DNA from: Bacteroidota bacterium
Lineage (GTDB): Bacteria; Bacteroidota; Bacteroidia; Bacteroidales; JAAAOM01
Direction of reading: 5' to 3'
Length of the DNA stretch: 41,923 nucleotides
Assembly (NCBI GenBank): GCA_009908855.1
Contig: JAAAOM010000079.1
Location: 1 to 41,923, forward strand
Shown here: positions 19,001-25,660 of the stretch, one piece after another
Position numbering within the stretch: position 1 is the first letter of the stretch
Layout of the letters: every line of letters begins with the position of its first letter
The notes under the pieces: generated by a model
Databases searched by the model: none
Told to the model about the DNA's origin: nothing
What the model saw: the letters and a program-made list of their open reading frames with translations, nothing else
Translations under genes and position numbers: made by a program

Positions 19001-20286
19001 ATTTCTGGATTGCTGCCGACGATAACTGCGAACTGTGGTTAAGTTCTGACGAGAACGAATCGAACGAGTCGCAAATAGCAGGCCACACCGGCTGGACCAA
19101 TTCAAGGGAATGGAACAAGTACTCGAGCCAAAAATCATCCGGTATATCCTTAACAGCCGGCAACAAGTATTTCATTGAAGCCCTCATGAAAGAAGCTGGT
19201 GGCGGCGACAACCTGGCCGTAGGCTGGAGAAAGCCATCCGATGGCGACGGGACAAGCCCGGTAGGGGTCATCCCCGGCAGCGCCCTGTCTGAATACAGTG
19301 GCGGCGATCCCGGCGACACCGACCCGCCCGCTCCACCATCCGGCCTCTCGGCCAGCGGCAACGACGGCTCGGTGAGCCTGAACTGGAACGATAACGGCGA
19401 AGGCGACCTGGCCGGCTACAACGTGTACCGTTCCACCTCATCGGGCGGCAGCTACAGCCAAATTAACGGTTCACTGGTCAGCAACTCCGATTATACCGAC
19501 AATGGCGTGACCAACGGCACTACCTATTATTACGTGGTAACAGCCGAGGACGGCAACGGCAACGAGTCGGGCTATTCCGGCGAGGCTTCTGCCACGCCAA
19601 GCGATGGCGGAGGCACCAGCGGCGACTACTATAGCTACGAGTGCCGTTGGGACGGCCCTGGCGACCCGGCCTACCTTGCCGACGATGGCAGCGGCAAAGT
19701 GGTATACCAGTCAAGCAACGATGCCAGCGCGCACTGGTTTGAAGTGAGCGAGGGAAGTTACATAGCCCTCGAGAACCGTTCGACCGGCAACGTGATGAAC
19801 ATCGTGAACAACCAGGACTGGGTTGAATGCAATGCAACAAGCACTGGCAATACCAAGGCACAATGGACATTGCAGGACGCCGGCAGCGGCTATTACCGCT
19901 TCATCGCCCGTGATAATTCCAACAATGCCATTCACGTGGAAAACACGCTTGGTTACGCGCAGCATAAGAATTACAATGGCAATACAGGCTGGTACAGCGC
20001 CATGTGGGACAGATCGTACGAAGGTACGAAAAGCGCTCAGGCTGCTAATTCATATCCCGAGACCTTTGAAGTATATCCCAATCCTGCCAACAACATATTG
20101 TATATCAATACCTCGTCCGATAATTACGCGGTAAAATTATACAATCTGCAGGGCAAAGTGGTATACTCCGCTAAGGATATATCAGGCCTGAGTACAATTG
20201 ATGTAAGTGGTTTACAGGATGGCTTATACATTGCCAATATCGTTTCTTACAGTCATACAGAAACTATTAAGGTGAATATAAAATAG
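16030..20286 (+). CDS. Giant multidomain beta-helix T9SS protein (pectate-lyase-superfamily N-domain)
   Basis: A 1418-residue protein with a signal peptide (cleaved near residue 20). Residues about 22-615 are a right-handed beta-helix starting with the Pectate_lyase_3/GH55-like pattern INVKDYGAQGDGSTDDTYAI. This is followed by FN3 (about 620-715), a CBM6-like domain (about 720-845, LIEAENYSAMNG, WIDNGDWMDYEVD), a bacterial repeat domain (about 849-917), a PA14-like domain (about 921-1090), a second FN3 (about 1095-1191), a ricin-type beta-trefoil-like module (about 1196-1330) and a T9SS sorting domain (about 1342-1418, EVYPNPANNILYI). It is probably secreted and surface-bound, with several glycan-binding modules around one catalytic domain. 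The reaction is unknown: such helices can be lyases or hydrolases. The two FN3 modules are almost identical in DNA and the part after 17875 is far richer in G+C than the first 1.8 kb. A paralogue starts at 38455. Confidence 0.9.
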   Translation: MKQLTLTMLFTLVLGTALIAQGVGPNSGYINVKDYGAQGDGSTDDTYAIQQAIDNNWTFCGGHSNNYRTLYLPEGTYVVSNTIFWMRWLRFAGEGKDKTIIKLKDNASGYGNPGSPKPVLRCRFTGLACSPYDGSENSSFNNYIEHLTVDCGSGNSGAIGIRYSQHNQGALRDVDIVSSSKGAIGLDLSETEFGPGLIQDVYINNFSMGIETPGNVSHATMEHITIENCDHALNCNFPMSIYDLDVINCDRGITNTNMLSQLVLVDGYFTGGSSSYSAIENSRSMYIRDISSSGFQSALKDNGTVISGNSIDERASGPHIDEVFPSPDEHLKLCIEDPVEFNEPVSDWVYVSNATELKNAIANNESTIYLSFTQDYTITEPLVIDGNVRRIIGGQALINGNPSDFNDGADPMIIFRNNQPLTIEHLNWQHYPNNPHCLIDTDQPVHFKSSGRSNPGGDIKNTSNASGGKLFIEDALIDVLLDHPMDVWMRHLNVENNPYPGESGRVYAENPGGNMWILGLKTEAVAKHVVTTGGGRSEVLGGFFRDHKDSDGIPYFETDNSSISASYFVYSYDCCHNRALHAREKRGGTWNSYSPGQGTYAVTLYNGFENGDQGCGDPGDTDPPASPSGLSASGNDGSVSLNWNDNGEGDLAGYNVYRSTSSGGSYSQINGSLVSNSDYTDNSATNGTTYYYVVTAEDGSGNESGYSGEASATPSGGGTGSPIPGLIEAENYSAMNGIETEPCSEGGENVGWIDNGDWMDYEVDVASAGDYTVDFRVAASSNNIKFDLKEGGTVLTSVNSSSTGGWQNWKTVTKSVSLSAGVQTLRIAATGSSWNINYMEFTSGGSDPTYTLTVNNGSGDGAYTEGTVVDIAADAPPAGQVFDNWTGNTGIVADVNDPTTTATIPAWDTELTANYKSDGGGDCTTDGQITYQKWDGISGTAVSDLTGNSNFPDNPSGTSTRASMEAPTNTGDDYGARLIGTICAPETGTYYFWIAADDNCELWLSSDENESNESQIAGHTGWTNSREWNKYSSQKSSGISLTAGNKYFIEALMKEAGGGDNLAVGWRKPSDGDGTSPVGVIPGSALSEYSGGDPGDTDPPAPPSGLSASGNDGSVSLNWNDNGEGDLAGYNVYRSTSSGGSYSQINGSLVSNSDYTDNGVTNGTTYYYVVTAEDGNGNESGYSGEASATPSDGGGTSGDYYSYECRWDGPGDPAYLADDGSGKVVYQSSNDASAHWFEVSEGSYIALENRSTGNVMNIVNNQDWVECNATSTGNTKAQWTLQDAGSGYYRFIARDNSNNAIHVENTLGYAQHKNYNGNTGWYSAMWDRSYEGTKSAQAANSYPETFEVYPNPANNILYINTSSDNYAVKLYNLQGKVVYSAKDISGLSTIDVSGLQDGLYIANIVSYSHTETIKVNIK
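17875..18175 (+). repeat. FN3-encoding direct repeat, copy 1
   Basis: This 301-base stretch recurs at 19303-19603 without gaps and with about 12 mismatches counted by eye, mostly silent. It encodes the first FN3 module and its proline-rich linker. The 60 bases starting at 17881 contain 47 G+C, against 18 of 60 at 16021. Confidence 0.9.
19303..19603 (+). repeat. FN3-encoding direct repeat, copy 2
   Basis: Second copy of the 301-base unit at 17875-18175, at a constant offset of 1428 bases. It encodes the second FN3 module, between the PA14-like and beta-trefoil-like domains. The match ends within the linker after ASATPS. Confidence 0.9.
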
Positions 20287-20320
20287 TAGAAAAGAAACCT
20301 GAATTCCTTGTTTAAATTAA

Positions 20321-20350
20321 AGTTGCCCGTAGGTAAACGGGCAGCTTTTG
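20321..20350 (+). terminator. Rho-independent terminator after giant beta-helix gene
   Basis: AGTTGCCCGT pairs with ACGGGCAGCT (10 bp, one G-U) around the 6-base loop AGGTAA and is followed by TTTTG. It begins 34 bases after the stop codon. Confidence 0.8.
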
Positions 20351-20472
20351 TAGTTAAGTAGTTGTAATTTACACAAAATGAGATTTTAGCACAATCATGA
20401 GGAGATAGGTCGATTATTTTACATTGAATAAAATGTGTATCCGGTTATATTCCTAAGTTATTAAAAGACTAA

Positions 20473-20508
20473 AATAATGAACAACACAATAATAATGAAC
20501 AACACAAT
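20473..20508. repeat. 18-bp perfect tandem repeat before sulfatase gene
   Basis: The sequence aataatgaacaacacaat occurs twice in immediate succession (20473-20490 and 20491-20508), 48 bases before the sulfatase start at 20557. It could be a double binding site for a regulator or a replication-slippage product. Confidence 0.85.
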
Positions 20509-20556
20509 TACCCTTCCGAATACAAGTAAAGCTTATGATATTTTATAGCGTATATT

Positions 20557-22125
20557 ATGAAAAAAAACTTCTTTAGAAAAATCATTCAAATTTCTGCTAA
20601 TGGTAAAATAATACTTATTGGTGCCATTATGGGATGCAATCATGATATTGATCAGACCCGGCCACCCAATATCCTGTTTTGTCTGACGGATGATCAATCC
20701 TGGACACATACATCCATAAAAGATAGCCATGCTCTGAAAACACCTGCTTTTGACAGGGTAGCTAAAGAAGGAGTATTATTTAACAATGCCTATGTATCAT
20801 GCCCCAGTTGTGCACCTTCAAGGGCATCCATTATTACCGGGCAGTATATATATCGGCTGGAAGAAGGAGGACTGTTATTTGGTGCATTGCCTGATAAATA
20901 TAAGGCCTTTCCTATGATACTCCGGGAAAATGGTTTTCATGTCGGTTATACCAATAAAGGCTATGAACCTGCAAACCAAAATATTAAAGGATATTACGGG
21001 AACGAGGTAATGGGTGAACCGTATAACGTACCACTAACCAACGCACCTGAAGGTATCAGGGAGATTGATTATGCAGCCGGTTTTCAAAAATTCCTGCTTG
21101 ACAGAAAGGATGACCAACCTTTTTTCTTTTGGTTTGGGTGCTTTGAACCACACAGAAAATATGGCGATAGCTTATGGGTAACAGCAGGAATATCACCTGA
21201 ACTTATAAAAGTACCCGGATTTTTACCGGATGTATCAATTATACGTGAGGATATGGCAGATTATTACTATGAAATTCAATGGTTTGACCAGCAATTGCAA
21301 AAAATGCTGGAAATTCTTGAAAAAACCGGAGAATTAGACAATACCATTATTATAGTTACCGCTGATAATGGCATGCCGTTTCCCCGTGCCAAAGCAACGT
21401 TGTATGAATATGGCACCCATGTACCACTGGCAATACGCTGGGGTAATACAATAAAAAGCAAAAGAGAAGTTGACGATTTTATTAAAAACACCGATCTTGC
21501 TCCTACCATCCTTGATGCGCTCAACATTCAAATACCGGAAGAAATGAATGGCAAAAGCTTCCTGGATATCCTTTTATCCGAAAAAGAGGGCATGGTCGAT
21601 CCTGACAGAAACACAACAGTAACCGCTTACGAGCGCCACCTTTATTCCCGGCCTGGCGGACTGCCTTATCCCATTCGTGCAATAAGAAAAGACAACTGGG
21701 TGTATATAAAGAATTTTGAACCGGACAGATGGCCCATGGGTAGCCCTGACTTTAAAGCGCCTTTTGTAGGTGTTTACGGCGACATGGATAATTCACCTTC
21801 CAAAACATTTATGATGGAAAACAAAAACCATCCGGATTATTCCCAACTTTTCAATCTGGCTTTTCTTAAAAGGCCCGGTGATGAGTTGTATAATATTGAA
21901 TCAGACCCGTATCAGTTACAAAATCGGGCTTCCGATCCTGAATACCAAAATATTAAAAATGAGCTTGAACAAGCCTTAAAAGCCTATCTCGAAAATACAA
22001 ATGACCCCCGAATGGCTAATGAGTCGCCATGGGACAATTATCCGTTTTATCACGGTAATTATACGGAAAGGTTTAACAAGCCTGTGGAAGAAAGAGATAC
22101 TGTTATCAACGGAGTTCTGCAATGA
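20557..22125 (+). CDS. Formylglycine-dependent sulfatase (S1 family), lipoprotein
   Basis: This 522-residue protein has an N-terminal hydrophobic segment with a possible lipobox at GAIMGC (C27). Sulfatase hallmarks follow: PNILFCLTDDQSW with metal ligands D45 and D46, and CAPSRASIITG, in which C85 is the residue converted to formylglycine (CxPSR signature). Later come FFFWFGCFEPH, TADNGMPFPRAK and GTHVPLAIRW, as in family S1 enzymes. The length is normal. It hydrolyses sulfate esters or N-sulfate from a carbohydrate in the periplasm; the arrangement around GTHVPLAIRW resembles the heparan N-sulfatase-type branch, but the sugar cannot be fixed. The second sulfatase gene begins 52 bases downstream. 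Activity needs an anaerobic sulfatase-maturing enzyme or formylglycine-generating enzyme, not found in this window. Confidence 0.93.
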   Translation: MKKNFFRKIIQISANGKIILIGAIMGCNHDIDQTRPPNILFCLTDDQSWTHTSIKDSHALKTPAFDRVAKEGVLFNNAYVSCPSCAPSRASIITGQYIYRLEEGGLLFGALPDKYKAFPMILRENGFHVGYTNKGYEPANQNIKGYYGNEVMGEPYNVPLTNAPEGIREIDYAAGFQKFLLDRKDDQPFFFWFGCFEPHRKYGDSLWVTAGISPELIKVPGFLPDVSIIREDMADYYYEIQWFDQQLQKMLEILEKTGELDNTIIIVTADNGMPFPRAKATLYEYGTHVPLAIRWGNTIKSKREVDDFIKNTDLAPTILDALNIQIPEEMNGKSFLDILLSEKEGMVDPDRNTTVTAYERHLYSRPGGLPYPIRAIRKDNWVYIKNFEPDRWPMGSPDFKAPFVGVYGDMDNSPSKTFMMENKNHPDYSQLFNLAFLKRPGDELYNIESDPYQLQNRASDPEYQNIKNELEQALKAYLENTNDPRMANESPWDNYPFYHGNYTERFNKPVEERDTVINGVLQ

Positions 22126-22177
22126 TCCGGTTTAATTAACCAGAAAATAATAGCAAGATTTAATAATATTATAAAAC

Positions 22178-23905
22178 ATGATAAATAAAATTACAAAATC
22201 AGCAATCCAATTGAAACCAATAAACTCAAGAGTATTTAATTTTTCGCCCAAAGTAATGGTTGGTATTATTCTTTTATTGTTTTTATTAATTGCATGCAAA
22301 ACGGCTAATAAATCTCAACGTCCCAACATATTGTTTATACTTACAGATGATCAGGGATACGGTGATTTCAGTTGTTTTGGTAACAATATAGTAAACACTC
22401 CCAATATTGATAATTTATATGAAGAAAGTACATGTTTTACGCATTATACCATGAATACAGTTTGTGCACCAACAAGGGCTAGCTTAATGACTGGCAGGTA
22501 TAATTACCGGGTGGGTGTTTGGGATACTTGGCATGGCGGCGTGAATATGCGTACCGAAGAAGTTACTATTGCCGAAGCATTGCGCAATGCAGGATACCAT
22601 ACAGGTTTTTTTGGAAAATGGCATTTAGGATACGACTACCCTTTCAGGCCCATTGACCAGGGCTTTACGGAAACGTTTGAATGGGACGTTTTTCCTGATG
22701 GTAACTGGGGAAGCAGGGTTGATCCATACATGAAAAAGAACGGAGAACCTGGAGTTCAACACCAAGGTTTTTTAACTGACCTGATCATTGAGAATGCCAT
22801 TGAATATATTGAGGCTCAATCAAAAACCGGGCAGCCATTTTTTGCTTATGTGGCCACTTTTTTGCCTCATATTTGGGGAGGAATTCAGGTTCCTGAAAAA
22901 TATATTGAGCCTTTTAGAGAAAATGATACGCTTATTGATTATAACCGCGAAATATATGGCATGGTTGAAAAGACAGATGAATGTATTGGTCGTTTATTGC
23001 AAAAACTGAAAGAATTAGGTATTGATGAAAATACAGTGGTTATCTTTTCATCTGACAATGGTCCGCAAATATGGAAACAACCCCGCTATAATATAGGTTT
23101 ACGCGGAGCAAAAACCACCTCCTACGAGGGAGGGATAAGATTGCCCTGTTTTTTTCGATGGCCCGGACAATTTGAAGCAGGAAAAAGCATTGACCAGATG
23201 GCAGCCCATATTGATATGATGCCAACCATATTAGATATTTGCGATGTTCCTTATCCTGCTGAAGTCAATTTTGACGGGAAAAGTGTATTGCCTTTAATAA
23301 AACATAACAATGCAGAATGGCCTGAACGTTATATCATGGGACAATTCCATCGCAACATATATTTTGATCAATCACAAATATGGCAAAATTCTTTTATTCG
23401 CGGGCAAAAGTATAAATTGGTCAATGGCAAAGAACTATTTCAAATAAATATAGACCCTTATGAAGAGAATAATATTGCAGAAACAAATCCCGATATAGTA
23501 AAAACCCTAAGATCAAAGTACAAAGATTGGTTCGCGGATGTAACAAGCAAAACAGGTTTTGTTACAGCACCAGTAATCATTGGCACACCCCATCAAGATA
23601 TTTTTACATTAAATAATATCCATAAACCTCCGGGAGGCTGGCCTGTAATTTTTATAACCAAAGGGTCGTACAAAATTACAGTTGGAGGGTTGAGCGAAGA
23701 TATAAGCAAAGGCGAGGCTACATTATCTGTTAAATTAAATGAAAACATAATAAAAGAAGCATGCATAAAGGACTTTAATGATATGATATTTGACAAAGTT
23801 GTTGTTCCAAAAGGTAAATATATTTTATCTGTAACAATAAAAGAGAATAATGGTGGTGAAAAAAAGGATGAGCCAGGATATAATTTTGTAAGAATAGAAA
23901 AATAA
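22178..23905 (+). CDS. Formylglycine-dependent sulfatase (S1 family) with C-terminal extension
   Basis: This 575-residue protein has a long n-region and then a hydrophobic stretch ending in the lipobox LLIAC (C40), so it is a probable lipoprotein. The metal-binding motif is PNILFILTDDQGYGDFSCFG (D57, D58). The activating motif is CAPTRASLMTG with C96 as formylglycine precursor, the CxPTR variant, unlike the CxPSR of its neighbour. GFFGKWHLGY and IFSSDNGPQ complete the active site. This is arylsulfatase A type rather than heparan N-sulfatase type, so the two sulfatases should act on different sulfate groups. About 100 residues at the C-terminus (GSYKITVGGLSEDISKGEA ... NFVRIEK) form an added beta-sandwich-like part. 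It probably shares a transcript with the upstream sulfatase. Substrate not determined. Confidence 0.93.
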   Translation: MINKITKSAIQLKPINSRVFNFSPKVMVGIILLLFLLIACKTANKSQRPNILFILTDDQGYGDFSCFGNNIVNTPNIDNLYEESTCFTHYTMNTVCAPTRASLMTGRYNYRVGVWDTWHGGVNMRTEEVTIAEALRNAGYHTGFFGKWHLGYDYPFRPIDQGFTETFEWDVFPDGNWGSRVDPYMKKNGEPGVQHQGFLTDLIIENAIEYIEAQSKTGQPFFAYVATFLPHIWGGIQVPEKYIEPFRENDTLIDYNREIYGMVEKTDECIGRLLQKLKELGIDENTVVIFSSDNGPQIWKQPRYNIGLRGAKTTSYEGGIRLPCFFRWPGQFEAGKSIDQMAAHIDMMPTILDICDVPYPAEVNFDGKSVLPLIKHNNAEWPERYIMGQFHRNIYFDQSQIWQNSFIRGQKYKLVNGKELFQINIDPYEENNIAETNPDIVKTLRSKYKDWFADVTSKTGFVTAPVIIGTPHQDIFTLNNIHKPPGGWPVIFITKGSYKITVGGLSEDISKGEATLSVKLNENIIKEACIKDFNDMIFDKVVVPKGKYILSVTIKENNGGEKKDEPGYNFVRIEK

Positions 23906-24074
23906 CATAAAAATAACATAAAATCATTTATGTAAAAAAATCTATGAAATGTTACATTTTAGCATTAATAAACGCCGAAATTTTAAATAATTATGTTGTA
24001 GAATATATTTTAATCCATAAACTAATAATGTTTTTTATTTGCCACTAATTCCAACTTCCAGCCACTGGAATATT

Positions 24075-25598
24075 ATGAAAATACTATGCAATAAAATGAA
24101 AGTAATTAACATTCAGACATTAACAGCATCTCTTATCATGCTCTGTATGACTGGTTGCAAATCACAACCGGAAACTTCAAACAAGTTAAACTCATCTGCA
24201 ACTTATGCTGTACCAAATATCATCGGAGATTTGGAGAAACAAGCCGGAGATGAAATAGTTGGAGTGCATTTAAAATATGAATCTGCCATATTATACCCCG
24301 ATTCTGCTGATAGTGAACTTCATTTTAAATGGGAGGGCATCAATGCCGGTGCATTAGGTGAGGATGCATTATTCAGGTTATCGCTTGCCTCTGATCTTGT
24401 AACTTTTCAAAAATTAATGGTATTCACTGCGGAAAACAAGCTGATAGATTCAATTGATCTTTCGCTGGGAACCCCATTTCAGCTGCTGCAGTGTAAAATA
24501 CCTGCCGAATTTATTTCTGATGTTCTTGCCAAAGGCCTAAAAGTTCGATTGAAGGGAAAAGGAGGCCTGGTAGGGGTGTTCGTGAAAACAGCAGCCGATT
24601 TAGATAATTTTTTACCACATTTATTAGTACCTGGTAACCAAACACCAAATGAAGAATTTTTAAACAGAATGGCTTCACTGGCGTGCCTTACGGCTTATGG
24701 ATGGCAGGAAGGGTGCGTTATTGATGGTTTAGCCAGGCTCGCTACAAAGGCTCAGGATGGTAAAAAATATAAAAATGCGCTTAAAAACCACCTCGGTCTC
24801 ATTTTTCCCCGTGATGATACCATAAATCATTCATACGAAAACCTGGGAATTGAATTTACCAGTTGCCTTGCGCAATTGGCACTGTCCAATCCGAACCATC
24901 CTGAAATTGAACATGTGCTAAACTTTTGGAACAGCAGGATTGATTCATTAGGCATTATTATGGAAGGGAACCGTATTGTTGCCGAAGGAAATTATACCGT
25001 GGCATGGCCAATGGCAGTAATTTCCCGGCAATTAAACCGGCCTGACCTTGCTGAAGAAGCTATACGCCAACTAAGGCTACGCCGCAAATACCTGGTAGAC
25101 GAACAGGGTGCTATGTGGTTAAGGTATAATTTTAAAACCCGTGAAAGAACCTATAAATTGTGGTCAAGGGGCCTGACCTGGTATTTTTTGGGCCTGGCAA
25201 AAACATTGGATGCATTGCCCAATCCGCCGCGGGATTTAATTGAAGAGTTGCAAAGAGCATCCGGTTATTTAATTTCCGTTCAGGGAGATGACGGGATGTG
25301 GAATGTTTTCGCGGATGATTCGGCAACATCCCCTGAAACTTCTGGCACCAGTGGAATAGCTACAGCAATGGCCATAGGTGTCCGCAGGGAATGGTTAGGT
25401 GAAAAGGCTGAAAGTTCAGCCCGGTTGGCATTGCAAGGGCTTGAAAAAAGACTTACCCCTGACGGATACCTTACCAATGTGGCAGAAGCCAACCGGGGCG
25501 GTATAGCATTTCAATACCAAACGAAAGGGTCTATTTGCCAATGGGGCATGGGGTTGTACGCGCAGCTCCTGGCTGAATTAGCTCCACCTGAACACTAA
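24075..25598 (+). CDS. GH88/GH105-like unsaturated uronyl hydrolase, lipoprotein
   Basis: The ATG at 24075 is preferred, giving 507 residues; the frame runs back to a TTG at 24039, which is unlikely. An ATG at 24096 starts the neatest lipoprotein signal (VINIQTLTASLIMLCMTGC) and is a good alternative. After an extra N-terminal beta-rich domain of about 150 residues comes an (alpha/alpha)6 barrel: MASLACLTAYGWQEGCVIDG, AEGNYTVAWPMAVISRQL, KLWSRGLTWYFLGLAKTL and ETSGTSGIATAMAIGVR. The last two resemble the tryptophan-arginine-glycine and ETSGT segments of GH105/GH88. Those enzymes hydrate and release the unsaturated uronic acid left by polysaccharide lyases. This supports a uronate-containing substrate cut by a lyase, perhaps one of the beta-helix proteins here. 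Catalytic aspartates were not placed with certainty. Located between the sulfatases and a GH97. Confidence 0.65.
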   Translation: MKILCNKMKVINIQTLTASLIMLCMTGCKSQPETSNKLNSSATYAVPNIIGDLEKQAGDEIVGVHLKYESAILYPDSADSELHFKWEGINAGALGEDALFRLSLASDLVTFQKLMVFTAENKLIDSIDLSLGTPFQLLQCKIPAEFISDVLAKGLKVRLKGKGGLVGVFVKTAADLDNFLPHLLVPGNQTPNEEFLNRMASLACLTAYGWQEGCVIDGLARLATKAQDGKKYKNALKNHLGLIFPRDDTINHSYENLGIEFTSCLAQLALSNPNHPEIEHVLNFWNSRIDSLGIIMEGNRIVAEGNYTVAWPMAVISRQLNRPDLAEEAIRQLRLRRKYLVDEQGAMWLRYNFKTRERTYKLWSRGLTWYFLGLAKTLDALPNPPRDLIEELQRASGYLISVQGDDGMWNVFADDSATSPETSGTSGIATAMAIGVRREWLGEKAESSARLALQGLEKRLTPDGYLTNVAEANRGGIAFQYQTKGSICQWGMGLYAQLLAELAPPEH

Positions 25599-25660
25599 AA
25601 GCCCCCATTAATGATGAGTTTATAAAATTCCAGACTTTAATATATCTAAAAACAACAGAT

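Noticed and set aside
17875-19603. Spaced repeats considered as CRISPR or mobile-element ends
   Set aside because: The two copies are 301 bases long, in frame, and encode FN3 modules; there are no short regularly spaced repeats or transposase.
19520-19870. 116-codon minus-strand frame rich in Cys and Arg within the giant gene
   Set aside because: Shadow of the G+C-rich repeat region; composition is an artefact of the antisense of Gly/Ser/Asn codons.
20477-20548. 23-codon small ORF before the sulfatase gene
   Set aside because: It consists largely of the tandem repeat (repeated MNNTI), has no ribosome-binding site and no recognisable peptide features; kept only as part of the repeat finding.
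24039-24074. TTG start for the GH105-like gene
   Set aside because: The extra 12 residues precede the signal peptide; ATG codons at 24075 and 24096 are more likely.
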